From: DATFVA01 sp963811905
GTDB lineage: Bacteria > Bacteroidota > Ignavibacteria > Ignavibacteriales > Ignavibacteriaceae
Direction of reading: 5' to 3'
DNA length: 64,000 bases
NCBI GenBank assembly: GCA_963811905.1
Contig: CAWETK010000024.1
Location: forward strand, 124,001-188,000
Within the stretch, counting starts at the first letter, position 1. Each line of letters starts with the position of its first letter. Both the position numbers and the translations under genes were made by a program. A model generated the notes under the pieces. It saw nothing but the letters and a program-made list of their open reading frames with translations, did not search any database and had not been told where the DNA came from. Shown here piece after piece: positions 16,974-25,195 of the stretch.

Positions 16974-17347
16974 ATGCAATTAATTCAGGAAGTGGTAAAG
17001 CGGATACTTTAAAAGAAATAAAAGAACTGACAGATATTTATTCACAGTGCATCCACTGTGGAATGTGCCTTACTTCCTGTCCTACTTATGAACTGACCCA
17101 TCTCGAAACATCCTCACCAAGAGGAAGAATCAAATTAATTAAATCTGTCGCTGAAGGAAGTCTGCCGGTGACGGATACTTTTGCATATGAAATGAATTTC
17201 TGTCTCGACTGCCAGGCCTGCGAGACTGCATGTCCTGCAGGGGTCAGATACGGACGGATGGTCGAAGCTGCAAGAGTTGAAATTGAAAAGCATGGTTATG
17301 GTTCATTTGTGAAATCATTTTTTCTTAAGCAGAATTATTCCCCATAA
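16974..17347 (+). pseudogene. GlcF/LutA-type Fe-S subunit, N-terminal fragment (no normal start, frameshifted at 3' end)
   Basis: The frame encodes LKEIKELTDIYSQ, then CIHCGMCLTSCP and CLDCQACETACP, the two 4Fe-4S motifs of the GlcF/LutA family. Translated in this frame upstream to the nearest stop (16940), it contains no ATG, GTG or TTG before the first cysteine motif. The ATG at 16974, directly after glcD, is in another frame and stops after 12 codons. The ATG at 17063 falls inside the first cluster motif. The frame ends at 17347. One extra A near 17333 separates it from the frame that continues the protein (IIPHKNRLKALAVLL). Two opposite one-base changes would restore a single gene from 16974 to 18266. 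Confidence 0.7.
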
Positions 17348-17531
17348 AAACAGGCTTAAAGCCCTGGCAGTTCTTCTGAGAATTTACAGGAAATCAGGTC
17401 TGCAGAAATTCATCCGTTCCGCAAAATTACTGAACATTTTTTCCCCGAAGCTTGCAGAGATAGAAAAGTTTTCTCCTGAAATTCCGGATAAATTCAGTGA
17501 TAGCTTCATTAATGAGATAAATAATCCCCCC

Positions 17532-18266
17532 GTGAAAGTAAAGTATAAACTTGCTTTCTCATATGGCTGCCTGATGAATGTAATGCTTCCTGAGGTAAAT
17601 AAAGATACCGTAGAACTTCTGAATAAAATCGGTGCTGTTGTTATTTCTCCTGTCGGCCAGGCCTGCTGCGGATCCTTGAATGCACATAACGGCGATATGG
17701 AAACTGCCAGGGAACTGGCTGCAAAGAATATTAAAGAGTTCGGCAGGTATGAATATGATTACCTTATCTCAAACTCTGCGGGATGCGGTGCTTTTATGAA
17801 AGAGTACGGTGAATTATTTAAGCACGATGAAGAGCTTGCCCGGCCGGCTGCCGAATTTTCAGCAAAAGTAAAAGACATAATTGAATTCCTGGCTGAAATT
17901 GATCTACCGCCGCTTAAAAATAAAACTGATGAAAGTGTTGCGTATCACGATGCCTGTCATCTTGTTCATACACAGAAAATTTATAATGAGCCAAGAAATG
18001 TGCTTAATAAAATTCCCGGAATTAAACTGATTCCTTTGATGGATTCAACAAAATGCTGCGGAAGTGCCGGTATCTATAATCTTCTGCATACAGAAACCTC
18101 CCTTGAACTGCTCAAAGAAAAAATGAAAAATATTGAAAAGACTAATGCTGAAATCGTATTAACCGGCAATCCTGGCTGTATGCTTCAGATAAAATATGGC
18201 GCTAAAAAATTTAATACTAACATAAAGATAGAACACACTGTTTCATTTTTCAACAGGATTACTTAG
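17532..18266 (+). CDS. GlcF/LutA-type Fe-S oxidoreductase, C-terminal CCG-domain fragment
   Basis: This part carries the two cysteine-rich CCG domains that bind an Fe-S cofactor: 'SYGCLMNVMLPEV' with QACCGSLNAHNGD, and 'YHDACHLVHTQ' with KCCGSAGIYNLL and GNPGCMLQIKYG. The coding signal continues upstream of the GTG at 17532 to about 17334 without a stop (HKNRLKALAVLLRIYRKSGL), so the fragment is the rest of the Fe-S gene interrupted near 17333. If the frameshift is real the product is probably inactive as a GlcD partner; if it is a sequence error the gene is intact. Confidence 0.7.
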   Translation: MKVKYKLAFSYGCLMNVMLPEVNKDTVELLNKIGAVVISPVGQACCGSLNAHNGDMETARELAAKNIKEFGRYEYDYLISNSAGCGAFMKEYGELFKHDEELARPAAEFSAKVKDIIEFLAEIDLPPLKNKTDESVAYHDACHLVHTQKIYNEPRNVLNKIPGIKLIPLMDSTKCCGSAGIYNLLHTETSLELLKEKMKNIEKTNAEIVLTGNPGCMLQIKYGAKKFNTNIKIEHTVSFFNRIT

Positions 18267-18502
18267 TCTGCCGCATCTGACAATTAATCATCCCGTTTTC
18301 TGATTTCCCTCCTGGTGTCTGCCAGGCCTCCACCAGGCCTATGACCGGCCTTAAAATTAATCGATTGCAGTAACCTTAATTCGTACCATTTTTGTCAAAC
18401 TAAGCTCCCTTAATTCAACTCCACTTTGAGTCAGACTATTATTTATTGTTGAAATAATCAACAAGAATTTGATGCTGGGTTCCAAACATATCCTATATTT
18501 AT

Positions 18503-18539
18503 ACTGACGGGTCAGTTTAGCGGTCAATGCTGGTCAACC
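18503..18539. promoter_or_regulatory. Candidate operator or upstream activator site
   Basis: ACTGAC-GG-GTCAGT is a perfect 14-bp palindrome, followed by GCGGTCAATGCTGGTCAACC, which repeats GGTCAA twice at a spacing of about one helical turn. It lies roughly 110-145 bp upstream of the sigma-54-like box, a normal distance for an enhancer-binding activator. Confidence 0.4.
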
Positions 18540-18645
18540 TTTTATAAAAAGTATTATTATAGACTTAAACTTTTTTGCTTTGTATGTATAATTTTTTAAT
18601 TTTGGCGATTACTAAAATTCACTTTGTTTAAAGTTACACAGTCTC

Positions 18646-18660
18646 TGGCACGACAACTGC
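18646..18660 (+). promoter_or_regulatory. Sigma-54-type promoter of the ACIII/oxidase operon
   Basis: TGGCACG-ACAA-CTGC matches the consensus TGGCACG-N4-TTGC with one change; GG and GC are separated by exactly 10 bp. A start near 18672 is expected. No other match this good was noticed in the window's spacers. Confidence 0.6.
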
Positions 18661-18785
18661 GCTGTGCAAAGAGCTATTTTTTACCTTTATAAAAAAACTA
18701 AGAAGACGAGATTTTTTTCAGGTACAGGTTACTGTATGAGGATTCTTTTTGTTCAACACTCAACCTGCAATCTCAGGAATAACTA

Positions 18786-19355
18786 ATGAAAAAATCTTTA
18801 CTTGATTACACCCTTCGGATCCGTGTTCCGGTTACGATCTTTGTTATACTTGCCTCTTTTACAATCACATACTTTGCCGGCAAAGCTGAGCGGGATGGCG
18901 TCGGTTATCAGCCTGTTCAGCCGATAAACTTTTCACATAATCTTCATGCAGGACAGATGAAAATTGACTGCCAGTACTGCCATACCGGTGTTGAAAAATC
19001 AAGGCACGCAATGGTTCCGCCTGTCAGCACCTGTATGAATTGTCATAAAATTGCCCGCAAAGACAGGCCTGAAATTCAAAAGCTTACAGCATACTATAAC
19101 GAGGGCAAAGCACTTCCCTGGAAAAGAATTCACAAAACTCCCGATTTCACCTACTTTAATCACAGCGTTCACGTAAATAAAGGAATTGACTGTGTGAACT
19201 GCCATGGTGAGGTGAGAAATATGGATAGGGTTCTCCAGGTAAATTCATTCACAATGTCTGCCTGCCTCGATTGTCACAGGAATGCTAAAGAGCGTTTACC
19301 CGATGTTAAAGGAATAACAAAGGGACCGGATAACTGCTGGGCTTGTCACCGTTAA
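18786..19355 (+). CDS. actA: Alternative complex III subunit ActA, pentahaem cytochrome c
   Basis: The 189-aa protein has an N-terminal membrane helix (VTIFVILASFTITYFAG) and five CxxCH haem-binding motifs: CQYCH, CMNCH, CVNCH, CLDCH and CWACH. This pattern and its position at the head of the operon identify ActA, which carries electrons within alternative complex III on the outer side of the inner membrane. AGGA lies ahead of the ATG. The next small gene follows after 11 bases. Confidence 0.93.
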   Translation: MKKSLLDYTLRIRVPVTIFVILASFTITYFAGKAERDGVGYQPVQPINFSHNLHAGQMKIDCQYCHTGVEKSRHAMVPPVSTCMNCHKIARKDRPEIQKLTAYYNEGKALPWKRIHKTPDFTYFNHSVHVNKGIDCVNCHGEVRNMDRVLQVNSFTMSACLDCHRNAKERLPDVKGITKGPDNCWACHR

Positions 19356-19366
19356 CAGGAGATGAA

Positions 19367-19567
19367 ATGGAATCAGAAAAAATAAATTCCCGGAAGATAA
19401 ATCGTAAAAAGTTTTTTTCCTCTTTAGGCACAGGAGTATTCGGCTATTTCGTAGTTAAGTCAATCCCTTTTTCTTTTATGAGTAGAAATATCAAAGACAA
19501 AAAGGTGACGATTGAAATAAACCCTGATGCCGTACGCAGAACAAAAATAGGTGAAAAGAATGTCTGA
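19367..19567 (+). CDS. Small 66-aa protein between actA and actB, Tat-like N-terminus
   Basis: ATG 19367 is chosen because AGGAGATGAA precedes it; the frame extends back to 19343 but that start would overlap actA. The 66-aa product begins with a basic stretch (SRKINRKKFFSSLGTG), then a short hydrophobic run (VFGYFVVKSIPFSF) and a polar tail with VTIEINPDAVRR. It overlaps actB by 8 bp, so co-translation is likely. The N-terminus resembles that of Tat substrates or single-helix membrane proteins. I do not recognise a family. Confidence 0.6.
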   Translation: MESEKINSRKINRKKFFSSLGTGVFGYFVVKSIPFSFMSRNIKDKKVTIEINPDAVRRTKIGEKNV

Positions 19568-22500
19568 GAATCAGGACAATAAAAATAACAGCATCCGTGA
19601 AAATAACCCTGATATAAACTACTGGCGTAGTCTTGAAGAACTATATAAAGATCCCAATATAATTGAAGCAAGTCATCATGAATTTAAAGAAGGAGTAACT
19701 GAGGATTTTAATCCCTTAAAGCTTCCGGGCTTGTCAAGAAGAAAATTCCTTGCTCTTGTCGGTGCGTCTGCCGCCCTTGCAGGTGCAGGTTGTTCCGATT
19801 ACCGGGACAAAGGAGATATTATTCCCTATATAAAGAAGCCGGAGGAAATTACGCTTGGCAAATCTGACTATTACGCTTCAACGTGTAATGCCTGCGCCAA
19901 TGCCTGCGGTATACTGATTAAGACACGCGAGGGAAGACCTATCAAAGCCGACGGCAATCCTGATCACCCGGTAAGTAAAGGAAAGCTTTGTGCAAAAGGA
20001 CATGCCAATATTCTTAATCTTTACGATCCTGAAAGACTGCCGGGTCCGAAAAAAAGAAGCGGTGGAACTTTTGATGATATTTCCTGGCAGAATGCCGATA
20101 CTGAAATTACTGCCGCACTTTCCAAAACCGGCAGTAAAGAAATAGCCGTTATTTCTAAAAGAATAAATTCACCAACTGCTAAAAAAGTACTTGATGATTT
20201 TATAGCTAAATACCCGTCTGCAAAAATATATTCATATGAATTATTTAATAGTGAGGTCAAAAACGCCGCCTGGCAGAAGAGCTACGGCAGCGGATCTTTC
20301 CCTTTAATTAAATGGAATGAAGCAAAGATCATAGTCTCACTCGAATCTGATTTTCTCGGTACTGAAGGGCACAGTATCGAGAATGCAAAACTCTTCTCCG
20401 AAGGCAGGGAAGTTTCCGATCTGAAGAATTTTAACAGGCTGTATGTGTTTGAAGGTAATATGTCGCTTACAGGAAGTAATGCCGATTACAGGTTAAGACT
20501 TAATCCTGAAGCCCAGTACGATTTTGTATCTATGCTGATAAGCGAACTTGGCGGCGGGGGACAGGGTACTTCAGCTGAATCATTTGCACAGAAGTATAAC
20601 CTGCCTGCCGGAATTTTGAAGCATCTCATCGCCGACCTTAATAAATACAGAGGTAAATCAATAATTTACTCTGGTTATAATCTTCCGGAAGAAGTGCATA
20701 TAGCAGTTAACCATCTCAACGGTCTTCTTGGAAATGATGCGATGTACCGTACTGACCAGTCGGAATTTTCAGTCCTTGACTTATCTTCAAAAGAGGAATG
20801 GGAAAGCCTGGTCAGTAATATGAAGGGCGGCAATGTCGGGGCTGTTATCCACTATGACAGTAACCCTGTTTACCATCTTCCTGCCGATCTTGGCTATAAA
20901 GATGCTTTGAATAAAGCCGGTCTTATTATAAGTCTTACTGAGAGCGAAAACGAATCTTCCGAACCTGCTCAGTATGTGCTTCCCATAAATCATACCTTTG
21001 AGTCGTGGGGAGATGCCAAAACCAGGACGGGATTCTCATCTCTTCAGCAGCCGGTAATCTGGCCTATCTTTAATACAAGACAGAAGGAGACAATTCTTCT
21101 CAACTGGATCAACGGCGATCCGCAGAAATTTGATTTCAAAATTTATCATAAATTCCTGATGAAGAACTGGAAAGAGAATGTTTATTCATCATTGAATCCT
21201 CATATAGATTTTGAACAGTTCTGGTTCGGAGTTCTCCAGGATGGAGTTGCTTTAACAGGAGAAGAAACAGGCTCAACCGGAAATTTTAATACTTCTGCAT
21301 TCATGACTACCGGGAACAAATCAAATGAATCGAACGGTTATACTGTAGTCTTAAGGGAAAGCTATGCTACAGGAGATGGTTCTTTCGCCAATAACGGATG
21401 GATGCAGGAACTGCCTCACCCGGTTTCAAAAATTACCTGGGATAATTATGCGGCTGTTTCAAATAATACAGCAAAAGAATTAGGTGTTAATTCAGATGAC
21501 CTTGTAGATATAGAGGTAGGCGATAGGAAACTCCGCATTCCCGTCTTTGTTCAGCCCGGAGCAGCGGATAAGACATTAACCATTGAGCTTGGTTACGGCA
21601 GATCGAAAGTTGGAATTGTAGGATCGGGAGTCGGCTTTAATGCAAATGTACTTTTATCTAAGGACGGAGGATTCTCTCCGTGGATATATACAGGTGCTTC
21701 GGTAAATAAGGCAGGCGGCACTTATAAACTGATAACGGCACAGGAGCATCATGCTTTTGATAAGGATCTGACGCGTGATGCCGTTGAAAAAAGACATATA
21801 GTCCGTGAAGGAACAGTAAATCAGTATAAGAAGAACCCGAAATTCATTCGTGAAGAAACCGAAGAAGAAAATAAAAGTCTCTATCCCGAATTTGAGTACA
21901 CAGGCCTGAAATGGGGAATGGCAATCGATTTGAATAAATGTCTTGGATGCGGTGAATGTGTAATTGCCTGTCACTCGGAAAATAATGTTCCGATAGTAGG
22001 CAAGGACCAGGTGGAAAAGGGAAGGGAAATGCACTGGCTGAGGATTGACCGATATTATTCGGGAACGATTGATGATCCTAAAGTAAGTACCCAGCCAATG
22101 CTCTGCCAGCATTGCGACCATGCCCCCTGCGAGAATGTCTGTCCCGTCGTTGCAACCACTCATAGTCCTGATGGACTCAACCAGATGGTCTATAACAGGT
22201 GTGTCGGCACAAGATATTGCTCAAACAACTGTCCTTACAAAGTCAGACGATTCAACTTCTTCAATTTCAGAGACCATTTCAGAGATTCCTACCAGGAGAG
22301 TAATTTATTCAACCTGGTCTATAACCCTGAGGTTACAATACGATCAAGAGGAGTTATGGAGAAATGCACTTTCTGCATACAGAGGATTATGGAGGCCAGG
22401 GCAGATGCTATCCGCGGTAACCGGCAGTTAAAAGGCTCTGATGTTAAAACAGCCTGCCAGGAAGCATGCAGCACCAGTGCAATTAAGTTCGGTGATATAA

Positions 22501-22631
22501 ACGATAAAGAAGCTGAATTCCATAAATACAGGAATCACGAGCTCGGATATTATGTACTCGACTTCGTTAACACCCGTCCCAATGTTACCTATATAGCCAA
22601 ATTAAGAAATACTCATTCGGAGGAAGTTTAA
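19560..22631 (+). CDS. actB: Alternative complex III subunit ActB (molybdopterin-oxidoreductase-like plus Fe-S domain)
   Basis: ATG 19560, with AGGTG six bases upstream, is preferred to the GTG at 19551 (1023 aa). An SRRKFL Tat-type motif leads to a hydrophobic stretch ending LAGAGC, a possible lipobox near residue 75. The large N-terminal part resembles molybdopterin oxidoreductases ('STCNACANACGILIKTREG', 'KADGNPDHPVSKGKLCAKG'), a domain that in ACIII carries no Mo cofactor. The C-terminal ~270 residues hold ferredoxin-type clusters: CLGCGECVIAC, CQHCDHAPCENVC, CVGTRYCSNNCP and CTFCIQRI with CQEAC. This fused ActB1-ActB2 form is standard for the family. Confidence 0.95.
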   Translation: MSENQDNKNNSIRENNPDINYWRSLEELYKDPNIIEASHHEFKEGVTEDFNPLKLPGLSRRKFLALVGASAALAGAGCSDYRDKGDIIPYIKKPEEITLGKSDYYASTCNACANACGILIKTREGRPIKADGNPDHPVSKGKLCAKGHANILNLYDPERLPGPKKRSGGTFDDISWQNADTEITAALSKTGSKEIAVISKRINSPTAKKVLDDFIAKYPSAKIYSYELFNSEVKNAAWQKSYGSGSFPLIKWNEAKIIVSLESDFLGTEGHSIENAKLFSEGREVSDLKNFNRLYVFEGNMSLTGSNADYRLRLNPEAQYDFVSMLISELGGGGQGTSAESFAQKYNLPAGILKHLIADLNKYRGKSIIYSGYNLPEEVHIAVNHLNGLLGNDAMYRTDQSEFSVLDLSSKEEWESLVSNMKGGNVGAVIHYDSNPVYHLPADLGYKDALNKAGLIISLTESENESSEPAQYVLPINHTFESWGDAKTRTGFSSLQQPVIWPIFNTRQKETILLNWINGDPQKFDFKIYHKFLMKNWKENVYSSLNPHIDFEQFWFGVLQDGVALTGEETGSTGNFNTSAFMTTGNKSNESNGYTVVLRESYATGDGSFANNGWMQELPHPVSKITWDNYAAVSNNTAKELGVNSDDLVDIEVGDRKLRIPVFVQPGAADKTLTIELGYGRSKVGIVGSGVGFNANVLLSKDGGFSPWIYTGASVNKAGGTYKLITAQEHHAFDKDLTRDAVEKRHIVREGTVNQYKKNPKFIREETEEENKSLYPEFEYTGLKWGMAIDLNKCLGCGECVIACHSENNVPIVGKDQVEKGREMHWLRIDRYYSGTIDDPKVSTQPMLCQHCDHAPCENVCPVVATTHSPDGLNQMVYNRCVGTRYCSNNCPYKVRRFNFFNFRDHFRDSYQESNLFNLVYNPEVTIRSRGVMEKCTFCIQRIMEARADAIRGNRQLKGSDVKTACQEACSTSAIKFGDINDKEAEFHKYRNHELGYYVLDFVNTRPNVTYIAKLRNTHSEEV

Positions 22632-24029
22632 TTGAAAGAACCAGAGATTACCGATTATCCTTTTGTAGACTACTCGAGAGAGATCCCGGTTGTTGAAGGC
22701 GGTTTAACCCGTGCTGAAATAGAGCAGATCGTTGCGAAACCGATGGATACCAAACCGACAAAGAAGTACCTCATCGCACTTACGGTATCGGTAAGCTTCC
22801 TTCTTTTCGGTGCTGTCTGTCTTGCTATCAGCTTCTATTACGGCGTCGGAATGTGGGGGAACGATCAGCCTGTTGCCTGGGGTTTTCCGATCATCAACTT
22901 CGTCTTCTGGGTAGGTATTGGTCACGCTGGTACTTTGATCTCTGCAATTCTTTTCCTTTTGCGGCAGAGGTGGAGAACAGGTATTGCCCGTTTCGCAGAG
23001 GCAATGACGATTTTCGCCGTAATGTGCGCTGGATTATTTCCCCTGATCCACGTCGGACGTCCCTGGCTTGCCGGCTACCTTATCCCTTATCCCAACCAGC
23101 ACAGCCTGTGGGTTAATTTTATTTCGCCTCTTGTATGGGACGTATTTGCAGTATCAACTTACTTCACAGTTTCACTTGTTTTCTGGTACACAGGTTTGAT
23201 TCCTGATTTTGCAATGCTCCGCGACCGAACAACATCAAAAGTTAAGAAATATATTTATCGGGTATTTAGTCTCGGCTGGAGACATTCAAACCGGCAATGG
23301 CAGCATTATGAAAAAGCTTATATGATACTTGCCGGACTTGCTACCCCTCTGGTTTTATCCGTTCATACGGTTGTTAGTTTCGACTTTGCAGTAGCCGTGC
23401 TTCCCGGATGGCACTCAACTATTTTTCCTCCTTACTTTGTTGCCGGGGCAATCTTCTCGGGATTTGCAATGGTTGTTACAGTTCTCGTTTTCGTCAGGAA
23501 GGTCTTCGATCTTGAAAACATTATAACAATCAACCACCTCGATAATATGAACAAGGTAATACTTCTTACCGGTTCAATGGTCGGTTATGCATACGGCACT
23601 GAATTTTTCATGGCATGGTACAGCGGCAATCCTATTGAACAGTTTGTTTTTATCAACCGGGCTTTCGGTCCTTTTGCATGGTCATACTGGATAATGGTAA
23701 GCTGTAATGTGCTCTTCCCGCAGCTATTCTGGTTCAGGAAAATAAGAAGATCGGTTCCCATTATGCTTGTTATTGCAATACTCGTAAATGTGGGTATGTG
23801 GTTTGAAAGGTTTGTAATAGTCGTTACTTCCCTGCACAGGGATTTCCTTCCGTCAAGCTGGGGCACTTTTGTTCCCACAATATTTGACATCGGAATACTT
23901 GCCGGAAGTTTCGGTTTATTCTTCACACTGGTAATTCTTTTTACAAAGACGCTTCCTGTCGTTTCAATGTCGGAGATCAAAGCTATGTCCGAAGGTGCAC
24001 AGCCTTCTCATCACGGAGGTCATGAATAA
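22632..24029 (+). CDS. actC: Alternative complex III subunit ActC, NrfD-like quinol-interacting membrane protein
   Basis: The 465-aa polytopic protein belongs to the NrfD/PsrC family. It has about ten membrane segments, with the conserved sequence 'FWVGIGHAGTLISAILFLLR' and 'VHTVVSFDFAVAVLPGWHST', as in ActC and ActF. It would form the menaquinol-binding part of the complex in the inner membrane. The start is TTG 22632, with GGAGG positioned upstream in the end of actB; no ATG gives the conserved N-terminus. The stop overlaps the next ATG by one base. The C-terminus ends in a His-rich tail (HHGGHE). Confidence 0.94.
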   Translation: MKEPEITDYPFVDYSREIPVVEGGLTRAEIEQIVAKPMDTKPTKKYLIALTVSVSFLLFGAVCLAISFYYGVGMWGNDQPVAWGFPIINFVFWVGIGHAGTLISAILFLLRQRWRTGIARFAEAMTIFAVMCAGLFPLIHVGRPWLAGYLIPYPNQHSLWVNFISPLVWDVFAVSTYFTVSLVFWYTGLIPDFAMLRDRTTSKVKKYIYRVFSLGWRHSNRQWQHYEKAYMILAGLATPLVLSVHTVVSFDFAVAVLPGWHSTIFPPYFVAGAIFSGFAMVVTVLVFVRKVFDLENIITINHLDNMNKVILLTGSMVGYAYGTEFFMAWYSGNPIEQFVFINRAFGPFAWSYWIMVSCNVLFPQLFWFRKIRRSVPIMLVIAILVNVGMWFERFVIVVTSLHRDFLPSSWGTFVPTIFDIGILAGSFGLFFTLVILFTKTLPVVSMSEIKAMSEGAQPSHHGGHE

Positions 24030-25195
24030 TGGATAGAACAGATAAATTATTCGGTATAACTGCTCTGTTTGATAATCCTGATTCTATTATAAACGCTGCA
24101 AAGAAGGTTGTCAGCGAAGGCTATAAGAAATTCGATATAAATACGCCTTACCCGCTGCATGGAATGGATTCCGCAATGGGTCTGAAGAGATCAAAACTTG
24201 GATTTGTAACATTATTTTTCGGGTTCTCAGGAACAGCATTTATACTGCTCTTTATGTACTGGTCGATGTCAGTCGATTACCCGATGGTCATAGGCGGCAA
24301 ACCGTATTTTGCTCTTCCTGCTTTTATTCCTATAACATTTGAATTTACAGTACTCCTTGCCGCATTATCAACGGTATTCGGTATGATAATAGCGTTCTTC
24401 AATCTTCCTTATAATAATCATCCCCTTCACGATACAGACTATATGAAGCGGGTTTCTGTTGATCGTTACGGACTTGTAATACTTGCAGATGACCTCCTCT
24501 TTGATGAGAATAAAGTTCAGGAGTTGTTCAGAAGTCTCGGCGCCGTTGAGATGGAAAAGGTTTATTATCCTGAGAAAGTTTCCTACCCGGTCTTTGATGC
24601 AAAATTTATAACTTTCCTTATAATTGTCGCTGCTGCGGTATCTGCACTGACATATTTTACACTGAACAAATTTATGTACATGGTTCCCTATAACTGGATG
24701 TCGGAACAGGATAAAGTGATTCCCCAGGAAAAGAGTGTTTTCTTCGCGGATAAATTCGGTATGAGAGAGCCGGTTGAAGGTACAGTTGCAAGAGGCTTCG
24801 TTCCTTATCCCTATATGGGAATTGCAGAGCCGAAAGAATATCTCGTCAATCCTGTGCTTCCTACTAAGGAATCGATTGCACTCGGCAAAAGGAAATTCCT
24901 TACATTCTGTTCTCCATGCCATGGCAATCAGGCCGATGGCGACAGCAGACTGAGAGGTCAGTTTCCCAGTCCGCCTTCTCTCCATACTCAGCGTGCTATT
25001 GATTTTCCCGACGGAAGGATTTACCACGTAATCACTAATGGTCAGAATGCTATGCCGTCTTATGCGGCTCAGGTTACAAGGGAGGAAAGATGGTCGATTG
25101 TAAATTATATAAGAGTTCTTCAGCGTTCAAAGAACGCAACTGATGAAGATATCAAAGAGATTAAAAAGGAGTCTTCCAGCAATGTCCAAAAATGA
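24029..25195 (+). CDS. actDE: Fused ActD-ActE: DUF3341 membrane subunit with C-terminal monohaem cytochrome c
   Basis: Residues 1-185 match ActD (DUF3341): 'LFGITALFDNPDSIINAAKK', two membrane helices near 55-80 and 92-115, then 'YGLVILADDLLFDE'. A third helix near 195-215 (FITFLIIVAAAVSALTYFTL) leads into a cytochrome c domain (about 285-375) with the haem site CSPCH and 'QNAMPSYAAQVTREERWSIV', matching ActE. ActD and ActE are usually separate genes, ActE being a lipoprotein; here the extra helix replaces the lipid anchor. It overlaps actC by one base and actF by 14 bp. Confidence 0.9.
   Translation: MDRTDKLFGITALFDNPDSIINAAKKVVSEGYKKFDINTPYPLHGMDSAMGLKRSKLGFVTLFFGFSGTAFILLFMYWSMSVDYPMVIGGKPYFALPAFIPITFEFTVLLAALSTVFGMIIAFFNLPYNNHPLHDTDYMKRVSVDRYGLVILADDLLFDENKVQELFRSLGAVEMEKVYYPEKVSYPVFDAKFITFLIIVAAAVSALTYFTLNKFMYMVPYNWMSEQDKVIPQEKSVFFADKFGMREPVEGTVARGFVPYPYMGIAEPKEYLVNPVLPTKESIALGKRKFLTFCSPCHGNQADGDSRLRGQFPSPPSLHTQRAIDFPDGRIYHVITNGQNAMPSYAAQVTREERWSIVNYIRVLQRSKNATDEDIKEIKKESSSNVQK

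Larger units (their letters stand above)
18267..18785. other. Regulatory intergenic region upstream of the respiratory operon
   Basis: No coding frame is supported. From left to right it holds GC-rich inverted repeats (CCTGGTG at 18311-18317 with CACCAGG at 18331-18337), a perfect palindrome ACTGACGGGTCAGT followed by two GGTCAA-type half sites (18503-18539), and a sigma-54-like promoter (18646-18660). The predicted leader before actA is about 110 nt. Confidence 0.6.

Noticed and set aside
17063..17347. ATG 17063 as the true start of a 94-aa ferredoxin-like protein
   Set aside because: It would cut the first 4Fe-4S motif in half; conserved upstream residues are encoded in the same frame.
18361..18470. 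Third, partial copy of the TGACATTTTGTCA element
   Set aside because: Only a short TTGTTGAAATA-like word and a CATTTTTGTCAAAC fragment are shared; the palindromes and core are missing.
21654..22163. 169-codon minus-strand frame opposite actB
   Set aside because: Antisense to the Fe-S region of actB; no ribosome binding site or family motif.
24368..25027. Long open frame on the minus strand (219 codons) opposite actD-actE
   Set aside because: It lies fully inside a well-supported gene with haem and DUF3341 motifs. The translation is rich in Arg/Cys/Ile without domain motifs, as expected for an antisense shadow.
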